NCBI GenBank assembly: GCA_937925475.1
Contig: CALEWH010000012.1
Coordinates: 1-46,729, forward strand
Direction: 5' to 3'
Length of the DNA stretch: 46,729 nt
Source of the DNA: an uncultured Clostridia bacterium
Lineage (GTDB): Bacteria > Bacillota > Clostridia > Christensenellales > UBA1242
The position numbers and the translations under genes are program-made. Shown one piece after another: positions 15,480 to 22,945 of the stretch (the first letter of the stretch is position 1; every line of letters begins with the position of its first letter). Below the pieces are notes generated by a model. That model ran no database searches. It worked only from the letters and a program-made list of their open reading frames with translations, and had not been told where the DNA came from.

Positions 15480-17387
15480 TCAATTTGCGACAATAACCAC
15501 AATCGAATTTGGACAAAGCATAGTATCCATAGGCGGTAATTGATTTACAATAACATCGCCCTCACCTTGCACTTCGACTTGAAGACCAAGAAGCGTCAAA
15601 GTCTCTATCGCTTCACTTACGCTTTTGCCTAGCACATTTGGCATAGCAATGGTCTTTTCTAAAAGCTTATTGTCCTTCTCAACATTGTCAGCAGGATATT
15701 TTTTGTAGTCGATTATTTTTTCAATAACCTTTTTAGCATAAGGAGTCGCAACAACGCTTCCATAATAACTATCACCACCCGGCTCGTCCGCAACAATCAA
15801 TATTACATAATCTGGGTCGTCAGCTGGAAAAGCACCTTCAAATGAAGCAATATATGTCCCCGCAATGCGCCCGTCCTTGTATTTCTGTGTTGTGCCCGTT
15901 TTTCCAGACACGCGATATCCAGGGATAAAGGCGTTAAAACCACTGTATTGTTTTACGACCGCCTCAACCATAGTTTTCATAGTTTCGCTTGTTTTTTCAC
16001 TTATAGTTTGCCTTATCTTCTTAGGCGAATTTTCAAATATAACAGTCCCTTGCGAGTCAGTAATCGATTTTACGAAATAAGGTTGCATAAGTTTGCCACC
16101 GTTGACGACACTAGCAAACGCCGAAATAAGTTGGATTGGCGACACCGCAACTGCTTGCCCAAAGCCCATACGCGCAACATCGACAGTTTTGGCTGTGGAC
16201 TTATTCATAAGTAACCCACTCGCCTCGCCCATAAAGTCGACGCCGAGTTTGCTCCCAAGCCCCCAATTTGCAAAACTATCATATAGCCTATCCTTGCCAA
16301 GGCGAAGTGCAAGGTCGACAAAAACCGAGTTGCACGAATTGCAAAGCCCTTCGGTGAGCGATTGACTGCCGTGCCCTGTGAGCCTCCAACACTTTATCTT
16401 CTCACCATCAACAATCCTGTATCCTGGATCGTAAAAGTGATCGCCAAGACTAGCAACACCCTTTTCGACAGCGGTCGCCATAGTAAGCACTTTGAAAGTA
16501 CTGCCCGGCTCATATATGTCAGTAATCGAAACATTACGACTACATTCCAGCAAGGTCGCAATATCTTTTCGTGGCACATTGTTTAAGTCAAAACTAGGTT
16601 TTGTACTCATAGCGACAATCTCGCCCGTCTTCGCATTAAGAATAATGCCAGTCGCAGACTTTGGCTTTTGCTCGGACATAAGCTGGATAAGCGCATCTTC
16701 CAAAAATCTTTGTATTTGCACATCAATAGTAAGTGTCACATTCATACCTGGGATAGACGGAACATATGTAGACAGAGTGTTGTCGATTTTGACCCCGCGC
16801 GCATCGCTTTCTTCGCGTTTTTCCCCGCTAACCCCTTGTAAATAGCGCTCCAAATACACTTCAAGACCAGTCTGTCCAACATTGTCGTTGGTTGTAAAAC
16901 CAATAACCTGAGTCAGCAAATCCCCATAAGGATAATATCGCTTGCTGTTTTCGCTCACAACAACGCCTTTTAGTCCATAACCCACGATTTTGAGTGCAAC
17001 ATCACTCTCGACCTGACGCGCGATAACAACTTCGCCCACATCGGTGCGCTTAACCTTAACCAAAACATCGCTGTAATCCAAGCCCAAAGCACCCGCAAGC
17101 GTAAGCGCAACTTCGTTTGCATTTGACACGCTGTTGGGCTTAACATACACATCATAAGTCACATAACTCAGTGCCAGTGCACTGCCATTTGTGTCGCTAA
17201 TGACCCCGCGACTCGCACTAAGTGGCAAGTCCCGATACCACTGCTCACCCGCCTTTTCTCTCAGCCACGCACCCTTAAACACTTGCACATAGAAAAGCCT
17301 GAAAAGTATTGCACAAAAAATAAAGGTCATCAGCACATATACTGCTAATAACCTCTTTTGTAAAGATCTTATTGAATTGTTTAGCAC
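15480..17387 (-). CDS. spoVD: Class B penicillin-binding protein (FtsI/SpoVD type)
   Basis: 635 residues. N-terminal transmembrane helix (~15-35), pedestal domain, transpeptidase domain with SxxK as STFK (active Ser about 296), SCN at about 351-353 and KTGT at 496-499, then one C-terminal PASTA domain (AMPNVLGKSVSEAIETLTLLGLQVE), as in SpoVD. It cross-links septal peptidoglycan with FtsW. It is the only class B PBP in the cluster, so it may serve vegetative division, spore cortex synthesis, or both. GTG 17387 is chosen (SD GGAGG 8 bases upstream); a TTG at 17402 overlaps ftsL and lacks an SD. It begins 4 bases after ftsL. Confidence 0.92.
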   Translation of the reverse strand: MLNNSIRSLQKRLLAVYVLMTFIFCAILFRLFYVQVFKGAWLREKAGEQWYRDLPLSASRGVISDTNGSALALSYVTYDVYVKPNSVSNANEVALTLAGALGLDYSDVLVKVKRTDVGEVVIARQVESDVALKIVGYGLKGVVVSENSKRYYPYGDLLTQVIGFTTNDNVGQTGLEVYLERYLQGVSGEKREESDARGVKIDNTLSTYVPSIPGMNVTLTIDVQIQRFLEDALIQLMSEQKPKSATGIILNAKTGEIVAMSTKPSFDLNNVPRKDIATLLECSRNVSITDIYEPGSTFKVLTMATAVEKGVASLGDHFYDPGYRIVDGEKIKCWRLTGHGSQSLTEGLCNSCNSVFVDLALRLGKDRLYDSFANWGLGSKLGVDFMGEASGLLMNKSTAKTVDVARMGFGQAVAVSPIQLISAFASVVNGGKLMQPYFVKSITDSQGTVIFENSPKKIRQTISEKTSETMKTMVEAVVKQYSGFNAFIPGYRVSGKTGTTQKYKDGRIAGTYIASFEGAFPADDPDYVILIVADEPGGDSYYGSVVATPYAKKVIEKIIDYKKYPADNVEKDNKLLEKTIAMPNVLGKSVSEAIETLTLLGLQVEVQGEGDVIVNQLPPMDTMLCPNSIVVIVAN

Positions 17388-17391
17388 TTGG

Positions 17392-17955
17392 CTAACCTCC
17401 AAAAATACTGCTTATAAAATCGCAGAAAGAGTCCCACCAATTACCTTTTATAGTTATATCATCGACCGCGTTCGCGCTTGAAACCGATACATAAGTAGTG
17501 TTTTCTAGCGCATCAGCACTGTATCCTTGCTCTATCAAATCGGCTTTAATCGAATCGATATTTGTAAGATTGTCCAAAGACCTAGTTTTGCTTGCAATTT
17601 CGTATTCTTGCTTGGCGATATCTTTCTTTAATATACTTATGTCGCCATTGTAAGCGTTTATTACAAAAATGTTGTAAACTGCCAAAAACATAAGCAAAAC
17701 AGCCACAACTAAGCAAGTCGCAAAAACCAACTTTTGCCTAGCAGACGCCTTTACTTTTTCTACTTTTTCATCCTTGGCAAGCTCTAAAGTGTTTTCGTCA
17801 AGGGTAATGGCATCAAATTGTTTGTAAAGGTCGTTTAGTTTGTCATTAGAATAGTCCGCGCTAAAAACATCGCTTTGCTCAGCTTTCTCAGGCGCTACTT
17901 GCCCTGTCAAACTGTTTTCGCGCTCAGTCAACATTACTTTCTTAAATCCAGCCAT
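17392..17955 (-). CDS. ftsL: FtsL-like bitopic division protein
   Basis: 187 residues. Charged cytoplasmic N-terminus of about 95 residues, one transmembrane helix (LVFATCLVVAVLLMFLAVYNIFV), then an extracellular heptad stretch (ISILKKDIAKQEYEIASKTRSLDNL) and a short tail. The sequence alone is weakly conserved; topology plus the position between rsmH and the class B PBP supports FtsL, partner of FtsQ and DivIC. The N-terminal segment is longer than usual for the family. ATG 17955 has SD AGGAGG; the frame remains open upstream into rsmH. Confidence 0.75.
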   Translation of the reverse strand: MAGFKKVMLTERENSLTGQVAPEKAEQSDVFSADYSNDKLNDLYKQFDAITLDENTLELAKDEKVEKVKASARQKLVFATCLVVAVLLMFLAVYNIFVINAYNGDISILKKDIAKQEYEIASKTRSLDNLTNIDSIKADLIEQGYSADALENTTYVSVSSANAVDDITIKGNWWDSFCDFISSIFGG

Positions 17956-17965
17956 ACTTTCCCTC

Positions 17966-18898
17966 CTAATCTCTTTCCCATATTCTAAGCTTGGCACTCG
18001 TACTGCGCTTGTTTGCCTCGCACTCACTCGCACTCGGCTCAATAGGCTTGCGATTTACTAGATGCCCCAGAGCCACATGCCCGCAAGTACATATAGGCAC
18101 TCGCTTGTCGCATATGCACCCAGTACTAAGCTCCTTAAATACATTTTTCACAATGCGGTCTTCAAGACTGTGAAAGGTAATTACACATAGCCTTCCACCC
18201 TTGTTTAACCGCTCTGCCATAGTTTTTAGCACCTTGTCTAGCCCGTCCAACTCCCCGTTTACTTCTATCCTTATCGCTTGAAAAGTTTTCTTTGCTACAC
18301 TGCCGTTCCCCCAAAACTTTCGTGGTATGCTCCTTTCCACTAGGTCCCGAAGTTCGAGCGTAGTGCCAATAGGTCGAATCGCTCTCTCTTTTACTATGTT
18401 TTGCGCAATCTTAGGCGCCCACGACTCTTCCCCATAGGTGAATAGTATTCGTTTGAGGTCTTCTTCGCTATATCCATTAACCACATCGTACGCACTAAAA
18501 CTCTTTGTCCTGTCCATACGCATATCAAGTGGCGCATCGGCTCTATAACTAAAACCTCTTTCACTACAATCTACTTGCCAACTACTAATGCCAAGGTCAA
18601 GTAGAACCCCATCTACCTTGTCAATGCCAAGCGAATCTAACACTTTTCCAAAGTCCTTAAAATCACTTTTTACAAAGGTCACATTGTCGTATCCGCTAAG
18701 TCTCTCCTTCGCAACTTCAAGTGCATCGTCATCTTTGTCGATTCCGATAAGCCTTTTTACGCCACGGCTTAGTATAACACTACTGTGCCCAGCACCACCA
18801 AGAGTCCCGTCAACATAGGTACCGTTACTCTTAATGTCCAGCCCATCTATGCACTCATTTAGCATAACAGGTATATGTTTAAATAAAAGTTTTTCCAT
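17966..18898 (-). CDS. rsmH: 16S rRNA m4C1402 N4-methyltransferase RsmH (MraW)
   Basis: 310 residues. HIPVMLNECIDGL start, SAM motif YVDGTLGGAGHSSVIL (about 28-43), GVLLDLGISSWQVD, RGFSYRADAPLDMRMD, and FHSLEDRIVKNVFKE near the C-terminus are all diagnostic. It methylates C1402 in the 16S decoding centre. First gene of the dcw operon; SD AGGTGGGAG before ATG 18898. A mraZ gene, which usually precedes rsmH, is not present upstream. C-terminal cysteine cluster (CICDKRVPICTCGH) as in many homologues. Confidence 0.97.
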   Translation of the reverse strand: MEKLLFKHIPVMLNECIDGLDIKSNGTYVDGTLGGAGHSSVILSRGVKRLIGIDKDDDALEVAKERLSGYDNVTFVKSDFKDFGKVLDSLGIDKVDGVLLDLGISSWQVDCSERGFSYRADAPLDMRMDRTKSFSAYDVVNGYSEEDLKRILFTYGEESWAPKIAQNIVKERAIRPIGTTLELRDLVERSIPRKFWGNGSVAKKTFQAIRIEVNGELDGLDKVLKTMAERLNKGGRLCVITFHSLEDRIVKNVFKELSTGCICDKRVPICTCGHVALGHLVNRKPIEPSASECEANKRSTSAKLRIWERD

Positions 18899-18918
18899 CT
18901 CCCACCTATGTTAGTATA

Positions 18919-18947
18919 ATTATACACAATTAATTATTTTTTTCCAA
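18919..18947 (-). promoter_or_regulatory. Promoter of the rsmH-ftsW dcw operon
   Basis: Minus strand TTGGAA (18947-18942), 17-base spacer, TATAAT (18924-18919), about 20 bases before the rsmH ATG. I see no tandem TGGGN repeats of the MraZ-binding type. Confidence 0.75.
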
Positions 18948-19150
18948 ACAATAAAAGGGGTATTTTTCAATTTTTTGCATAAATATTTACTCTATTTGTA
19001 TACACCCAAAAAGCCCACAAAACACAATAAGTAGTGTATTAAAGCCACAAAAACACTCAGACCCCACAATATATTGTATACAATCACAAGACCACACTTT
19101 GCATAACATACAAAGCAAAACAAATCCGCTCCAAAAAATATACACAACAA

Positions 19151-19176
19151 AAAAAGGCATAGCAATATACTATGCC
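19151..19176 (-). terminator. Intrinsic terminator of the 19222 gene
   Basis: Arms 19156-19162 and 19170-19176 (GGCATAG / CTATGCC), 7-base loop, T run on the minus strand. Confidence 0.85.
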
Positions 19177-19221
19177 ATAGGTCAATTATATTAAATTGAA
19201 AAAGTTTTACTAATTAGAGTA

Positions 19222-19479
19222 TTAGATTACGTGATTTTGTCTGTTGCAATAATAACATCCGTCTACTTTTTTGTAGCCTTTAGCGTGCGCAATTCTTGTT
19301 GCTTGAGTAAAAGTGATGTTTTCTCCAAGATACTCGCGGTTTTCAGGATCAGGTAAAAAAGTACAATTACCTTTATGTATCTCGTGCTCACCCATTTCTC
19401 CAGTATTCTTGTTTAGATACATCTCATTTGCATGAGTCAACTTGCTCACAAAATGGATATAATCTTCATAGTCGTACAT
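19222..19479 (-). CDS. Small protein with C-terminal DGCYYC motif
   Basis: 85 residues, soluble, acidic N-terminus. The second half reads IHKGNCTFLPDPENREYLGENIT..A..AHAKGYKKVDGCYYCNRQNH: an early Cys, a conserved-looking PENREYLG segment and a terminal CxxC with a nearby His, a layout that could bind metal. I have a vague impression of similar small bacterial proteins but no function. ATG 19479 has SD AAGGAGG and overlaps the stop of the upstream frame in TAATG, so the two are translationally coupled. Terminator follows. Confidence 0.75.
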   Translation of the reverse strand: MYDYEDYIHFVSKLTHANEMYLNKNTGEMGEHEIHKGNCTFLPDPENREYLGENITFTQATRIAHAKGYKKVDGCYYCNRQNHVI

Positions 19480-19757
19480 TAATGCACTTCCTCCTTAAAA
19501 ATATATTTAGTAATACACTTTATAGAAAGAATCGGTGTACATTTTGACCTACCTTGATAGATAGATTCCTGCACGATTTTGTCAAACAACTTCAAAAATA
19601 TTTCAGTAAAACCTTGACAATGCCCATCAAATAATATAAAATTGATACTAACAAGAACCTCCTTTTTGTTAATTTTTAGGTCTTGTTCTGGTTGATAGTT
19701 GGGTATTTTCTGTTGACTCAACTCTATAAAAATGTCACCTTCTGCTTGGGGTGACAT
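19479..19757 (-). CDS. Hypothetical small protein upstream of 19222, start uncertain
   Basis: Frame of up to 92 residues whose stop overlaps the next ATG (TAATG). The later part (KKEVLVSINFILFDGHCQGFTEIF...) looks like an alternating strand-helix pattern and could be a real domain. The only ATG (19757) lies inside a terminator-like hairpin (19723-19754) and has no SD; no better start is visible, though an SD-like AAAGGAGG occurs at about residue 30. It may be a small gene with a non-standard start or a leader region. Not recognised. Confidence 0.45.
   Translation of the reverse strand: MSPQAEGDIFIELSQQKIPNYQPEQDLKINKKEVLVSINFILFDGHCQGFTEIFLKLFDKIVQESIYQGRSKCTPILSIKCITKYIFKEEVH
19723..19754 (-). 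terminator. Terminator-like leader hairpin ahead of the 19222 unit
   Basis: AAAATGTCACC and GGTGACATTTT pair perfectly around a ~10-base loop, with T runs on both strands. On the minus strand it lies about 95-125 bases after the transcription start of the promoter at 19857-19885, so it could attenuate that transcript. An upstream small inverted repeat (AATAACG / CGTTATT, about 19824-19850) lies in the same leader. Confidence 0.5.
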
Positions 19758-19856
19758 TTTTTATCTTAATCTATTAAAACACATCAATAAAATCTTTTAA
19801 AAAATATACTCCTTACAGCAGGTCAATAACGGCCTTACTACTTCGTTATTAAGCAC

Positions 19857-19885
19857 AATATAACACTTGCAACTTTGCAAGTCAA
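19857..19885 (-). promoter_or_regulatory. Promoter with a perfect 18-base palindromic operator
   Basis: Minus strand TTGACT (19885-19880), 17-base spacer, TATATT (19862-19857), TG extension. The spacer is filled by a perfect inverted repeat ACTTGCAA-CT-TTGCAAGT (19865-19882), an arrangement typical of a repressor dimer site. It drives the 19757/19479 genes. Confidence 0.7.
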
Positions 19886-20155
19886 GACTTTTTTTCAATA
19901 ATTTTTGCCATATTTAAAAATTTTTGTTGCTAGTTATAGATTTTTGTGATTATTCACAATAAATTGCGACTTTTCAATATTTTTATGTCGACCTAAAATT
20001 TAATCTGACGAGTCTTAATATCCGCGTGATAACTAAAAAATCACATATGAAAAATGTGCCCAATGCACTATAACATACTATACAAACAATGAGTCATAAA
20101 GAAAATAAGCCATAAAAAATATATCATATACAAGATGATAAGCTATATACAAAAT

Positions 20156-20178
20156 AAAAAGGAGAACTTTCGTTCTCC
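20156..20178 (-). terminator. Intrinsic terminator of the 20231 gene
   Basis: GGAGAAC (20161-20167), loop TTTC, GTTCTCC (20172-20178); T-rich on both sides, so it could work in both directions. Confidence 0.85.
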
Positions 20179-20230
20179 TTTTATATTTAATAGAATTAAG
20201 CAATTATAGTTTTTATAGAACTATTAACTA

Positions 20231-20902
20231 TTAAGCTGCAGTCCAACCAGCTTGGTCAGCTATTACAGATTGAGCACCAGCAATAGTAGGTGCAGTAGGA
20301 TTATCTGCATCAATACCAAATGCTTGAATAGCTGTTACTTCTGCTGTAAAAGTGATTTCAGACAAAGCTGAAGTATTTGTAAGTGCTGTGTTCAATTTAG
20401 TAGAAACATCAAAAGTCAATGCTTGAGCAGTTTTAGTTCCTGTTATTACTGCCAAACTAGTAGCACCTTCACTAGCTACTACATAGTAAACATCAGCATA
20501 TGCGTCAGTACCTTTTACAAGATAATATGTACCTTCTCCAGCTACTTTAAAATTAGAGATAGCTGTATCTTGCAATGCTGTAGTTTCAGTAGAAGTTGAT
20601 TCTGCTGTAAATTTGATAGCAACAACAAAGTCAGTTGGAGTACCTGTAGTTTCAGCTACTGTTACAGTTGCTGAAGCTTTTACAGTTGCACCTGGTAGAA
20701 TAGGATCTGATGTAGATGCTGTTAGAGTAACTGCATCTCCAAGATCTACTCTACCTTGCATCTTTAGAGTTTGTGTTCCAGTAACCTTGTCACCGAAGTA
20801 AGCCAAAGTAACTGCAACTGATACTACTACTGTAAGGATAAATGCCATAGCACATCCAGCAATGATACCAATCAATTTCTTTTTAGATTTGCTTTTTTCC
20901 AT
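20231..20902 (-). CDS. Secreted protein with SipW-type signal segment (TasA/CalY-like)
   Basis: 223 residues. Basic start (MEKSKSKKKLIG), hydrophobic segment at about 11-34 and then LAYFGDKVTGTQTLKMQGRVDLGDAVTL, matching the FAYFSD/T...TFAAGTLDL pattern of SipW-dependent TasA/camelysin precursors. The rest is rich in Ala, Thr, Ser and Val, with a PGATVKASATVTVAETTG strand pattern typical of beta-sandwich matrix proteins. Likely exported and possibly fibre- or surface-forming; a SipW-type peptidase is not in the window. SD AAGGAG before ATG 20902. Paralogue of the next gene upstream (21027-21692). Confidence 0.72.
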   Translation of the reverse strand: MEKSKSKKKLIGIIAGCAMAFILTVVVSVAVTLAYFGDKVTGTQTLKMQGRVDLGDAVTLTASTSDPILPGATVKASATVTVAETTGTPTDFVVAIKFTAESTSTETTALQDTAISNFKVAGEGTYYLVKGTDAYADVYYVVASEGATSLAVITGTKTAQALTFDVSTKLNTALTNTSALSEITFTAEVTAIQAFGIDADNPTAPTIAGAQSVIADQAGWTAA

Positions 20903-21026
20903 GTTTTTTCTCCTTTTATAAATTTATATATCAATTATCTTCGCCCAGTATCACTACCATACTTCGATAAGATATACCAAAAATAAGTTGTGTTTTGCCC
21001 TATATAGAGCCGTAAATAGTAAATTT

Positions 21027-21692
21027 TTACGATGCAGCAGTTAGATTCTCAAAATATGTAGCAAATGCACTTACTGTCTTAGCAACAGCAGTTGTACCAT
21101 TTGTATAGATTGTACTTTGAATTGCTTTCGCTGTCATTTTTATACTACAAGCTTTTCCACTAGCAGAGTTTCCAACAGTAGATGGGACTTGAATAGGTAC
21201 TACAAAAGATATTGTAAGACCATCATCAGTAGGTGTGATTTCTTGTAGGTTTGTTTTAGTAGTTTTATTTACTAGATATAGTTTGTTACTTTTAGCAACA
21301 AGCACTGCATCAGTAACACCTGTTACTGCAAACTCAGTATCATCTGCAAAAGAACAAGTAGCACCAGTACTACCGGCAGTAAATTCAGGTACAAATTGCA
21401 AAACTGCTTTTGTAACTGTGCCAGTACCCTTTTTGATTTTAAGAGTAGTAGTAACATTTATAGTTTGGCTAGGAATAGCAGTAGCACTAGCAGCAACAAC
21501 TGATATACCACTATCATCTCCGCTACCAAACTCAATAGATGCACCAAGTGTAATACCAGCACTGCCAGTCTTAACATCGCCAAAGTATGCCATGGTGATA
21601 CCGATAGTCGCACCAATGCAGGCTACAAGTATGATTGCAAACGAAACTATTGTAATAATATACTTTTTACTTGCGTTCATTACTTTTTTCAT
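21027..21692 (-). CDS. Second secreted protein with SipW-type signal segment
   Basis: 221 residues. MKKVMNASKKYIITIVSFAIILVACIGATIG is a basic plus hydrophobic signal region followed by MAYFGDVKTGSAGITLGASIEFG, the same AYFGD junction as its neighbour. The mature part is Thr/Ala/Val rich (SQTINVTTTLKIKKGTGTVTKAV) with two cysteines (CSFADD, CSIKMTAK). Overall similarity to the 20231 protein is low outside the junction, so the duplication is old. ATG 21692 is chosen: it has SD GGAGA and lies about 33 bases after the promoter; the in-frame codon at 21731 is inside the -10 element. Function inferred as exported matrix or surface protein. Confidence 0.7.
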   Translation of the reverse strand: MKKVMNASKKYIITIVSFAIILVACIGATIGITMAYFGDVKTGSAGITLGASIEFGSGDDSGISVVAASATAIPSQTINVTTTLKIKKGTGTVTKAVLQFVPEFTAGSTGATCSFADDTEFAVTGVTDAVLVAKSNKLYLVNKTTKTNLQEITPTDDGLTISFVVPIQVPSTVGNSASGKACSIKMTAKAIQSTIYTNGTTAVAKTVSAFATYFENLTAAS

Positions 21693-21730
21693 ATTATTAA
21701 TTTCTCCATTTTTCCTTTTTTCTATACACA

Positions 21731-21759
21731 ATGATACAAAATATTACATTTTATGTAAA
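21731..21759 (-). promoter_or_regulatory. Promoter of the 21692 secreted protein gene
   Basis: Minus strand TTTACA (21759-21754), 17-base spacer, TATCAT (21736-21731). An inverted repeat TTACAT / ATGTAA (21744-21749, 21753-21758) overlaps the -35. Confidence 0.7.
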
Positions 21760-21947
21760 GCAAATTTGCTATGATTTTTATTTTTTTTAAGTTTTATTTA
21801 GTATGTGTTTTTTTATCTATATTAGTACTAAGTTTATAGTCATCGCTTATGTCATATAAAGTATCATATATAATATATACTTTATGTACTACTCCCCCGC
21901 CTTAGGATTTGACATTATCGGAAATCGGTCAATGTTTTATACGCTGT

Positions 21948-22035
21948 AAATTTCCGATATCGGAAGTTTTTGGGGTGTTTTTGATGCAAAATGCGTCGCA
22001 AATTGCCGATAACGGAAGTTTTGGTGGGTTTTTGG
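21948..22035. repeat. Imperfect 35-base direct repeat with TTCCGATATCGGAA palindrome
   Basis: Copy A 21948-21982 and copy B 22000-22035 share AAATT(T/G)CCGATA(T/A)CGGAAGTTTT and a following G/T-rich stretch. Copy A contains the perfect 14-base palindrome TTCCGATATCGGAA (21952-21965). A third partial match (TTATCGGAAATCGG) is at 21915-21928. Confidence 0.6.
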
Positions 22036-22084
22036 GTGGAATTACAGGAGTATCAGAAATACAGCCACAAAGTGCAGATGTGTA

Positions 22085-22124
22085 TAAAAAACATCACAAC
22101 TAGTTCGCTTGGTGTGTTGTGGTG
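22085..22124 (-). terminator. Probable terminator of the phosphoesterase gene
   Basis: Arms 22092-22100 and 22116-22124 (CATCACAAC / GTTGTGGTG, one G-U pair) with a 15-base loop, followed by six or more T on the minus strand. Confidence 0.6.
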
Positions 22125-22125
22125 G

Positions 22126-22824
22126 CTATTTTATTTGCACAAGGTTATTTTGCACAAGGTCGCAAGATGTCAAGTAGTATGTTACGCCGTTTTTCTCATA
22201 CACAAGTGCTTGGCGGTGGTCATAGCTATGCAAATGACCGAAAACGACCTTTTTTACGCCGTATTTCTCGATTAGGTTTGTAAAGGGAGAATCAGCGTGA
22301 AATATGTTGAAAGGCGGATAGTGCATTATGACTATGATGTCTTCGTTGTTTTGTTGTTGTCTCAGTGCGTCTTTTAGGGAAAGTTCGAGTCTAATAATCT
22401 CGCGGTCGTAGATTTTCTTATCGGCGTCGGTTTTGTGGGTCGAGTCTGGGACTGTCCAGCCACGAGTTCCGCATATTATCGTGTCGCCAAACTTGATGGC
22501 GTCGTTTTGGATAGCATACATATTGTGGGGCAAAACTGCGCGCAAGGCTGAGATGCTCTTCCACCAGTAGTCGTGGTTTCCCCTAAGCAAAACCTTTTTG
22601 CCCGGCCAGTGTGAGATGTAGTCAAGGTCGGCAATGGCGTCTGGCATATGCATTGCCCACGAGATGTCGCCTGGGATAAGAACAAGGTCGTCATCGGTGA
22701 TGTTGTTTTCTTTAAAACTGCGGTCGATAGCGTCTAGGTAGTCTGCCCAGACGGGACCAAATATGTCCATGGGTTTTGCGCTATTAATGCTAAGGTGCAG
22801 GTCGCTTATGGCAAATACTCTCAT
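22126..22824 (-). CDS. Calcineurin-like metallophosphoesterase
   Basis: 232 residues with the complete metallophosphoesterase motif set: ISDLHLS (I, about 6-12), LIPGDISWA (II, about 49), LRGNHDYWW (III, about 79-87), VIMHYPPF (IV) and VFGHLHSY (V). The pattern matches a group of predicted cytosolic phosphohydrolases common in Firmicutes (COG1768-like). Substrate unknown. No signal peptide. Divergent from the coat-like gene at 22946. Confidence 0.9.
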   Translation of the reverse strand: MRVFAISDLHLSINSAKPMDIFGPVWADYLDAIDRSFKENNITDDDLVLIPGDISWAMHMPDAIADLDYISHWPGKKVLLRGNHDYWWKSISALRAVLPHNMYAIQNDAIKFGDTIICGTRGWTVPDSTHKTDADKKIYDREIIRLELSLKDALRQQQNNEDIIVIMHYPPFNIFHADSPFTNLIEKYGVKKVVFGHLHSYDHRQALVYEKNGVTYYLTSCDLVQNNLVQIK

Positions 22825-22881
22825 CTCACTCTCCTATCGTGTATATTATACACCTTTGGCGTGGCAGAACAAAATGTTTTG

Positions 22882-22910
22882 CACACATATGCCGAAAGTC
22901 ACATATTATA
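22882..22910 (+). promoter_or_regulatory. Sigma-K-type promoter of the coat-like gene
   Basis: CACA (22882-22885), 16-base spacer, CATATTATA (22902-22910) fits the sigma-K consensus mACm-N16-CATAnnnTA exactly. No sigma-A promoter is visible between 22825 and 22946. The -10 also resembles sigma-E sites, but I see no sigma-E -35. Confidence 0.6.
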
Positions 22911-22945
22911 TGTTAACAGGCTTATTAAAAAGGAGGTATATAGAT

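Larger units (their letters stand above)
18899..19221. other. Intergenic region between the dcw operon and 19222
   Basis: 323 bases, A+T rich, no coding frame with an SD. It holds the rsmH promoter (18919-18947) and the terminator of the gene at 19222 (19151-19176). Between them I see only a 12-base palindrome (ACAATATATTGT at about 19066-19077) and nothing that looks like mraZ or its remains. Confidence 0.7.
19758..20230. other. Non-coding region with one regulated promoter
   Basis: 473 bases, very A+T rich. It contains the promoter with palindromic operator at 19857-19885, the leader of the 19222-19757 unit and, at its right end, the terminator of the secreted protein gene (20156-20178). 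Between 19890 and 20155 I see no convincing gene or RNA. Confidence 0.6.
21693..22125. other. Non-coding region with palindromes and repeats
   Basis: 433 bases. It holds the promoter of the 21692 gene (21731-21759), an inverted repeat TAAAGTAT / ATACTTTA (21857-21864, 21877-21884), an imperfect 35-base direct repeat (separate entry) and the terminator of the phosphoesterase gene. A short plus-strand frame (21909-22103) overlaps the repeats and has no SD; I do not accept it as a gene. Confidence 0.6.

Noticed and set aside
18899..19221. Remnant of mraZ upstream of rsmH
   Set aside because: No frame resembling MraZ (no DxxGR motifs) on either strand.
21948..22035. CRISPR-like array
   Set aside because: Only two imperfect units, spacing too short and no cas genes.
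21909..22103. Short plus-strand frame IADNGSFGGFLGG...
   Set aside because: Overlaps the direct repeats, has no SD or promoter and ends in the terminator arm of the opposite-strand gene.
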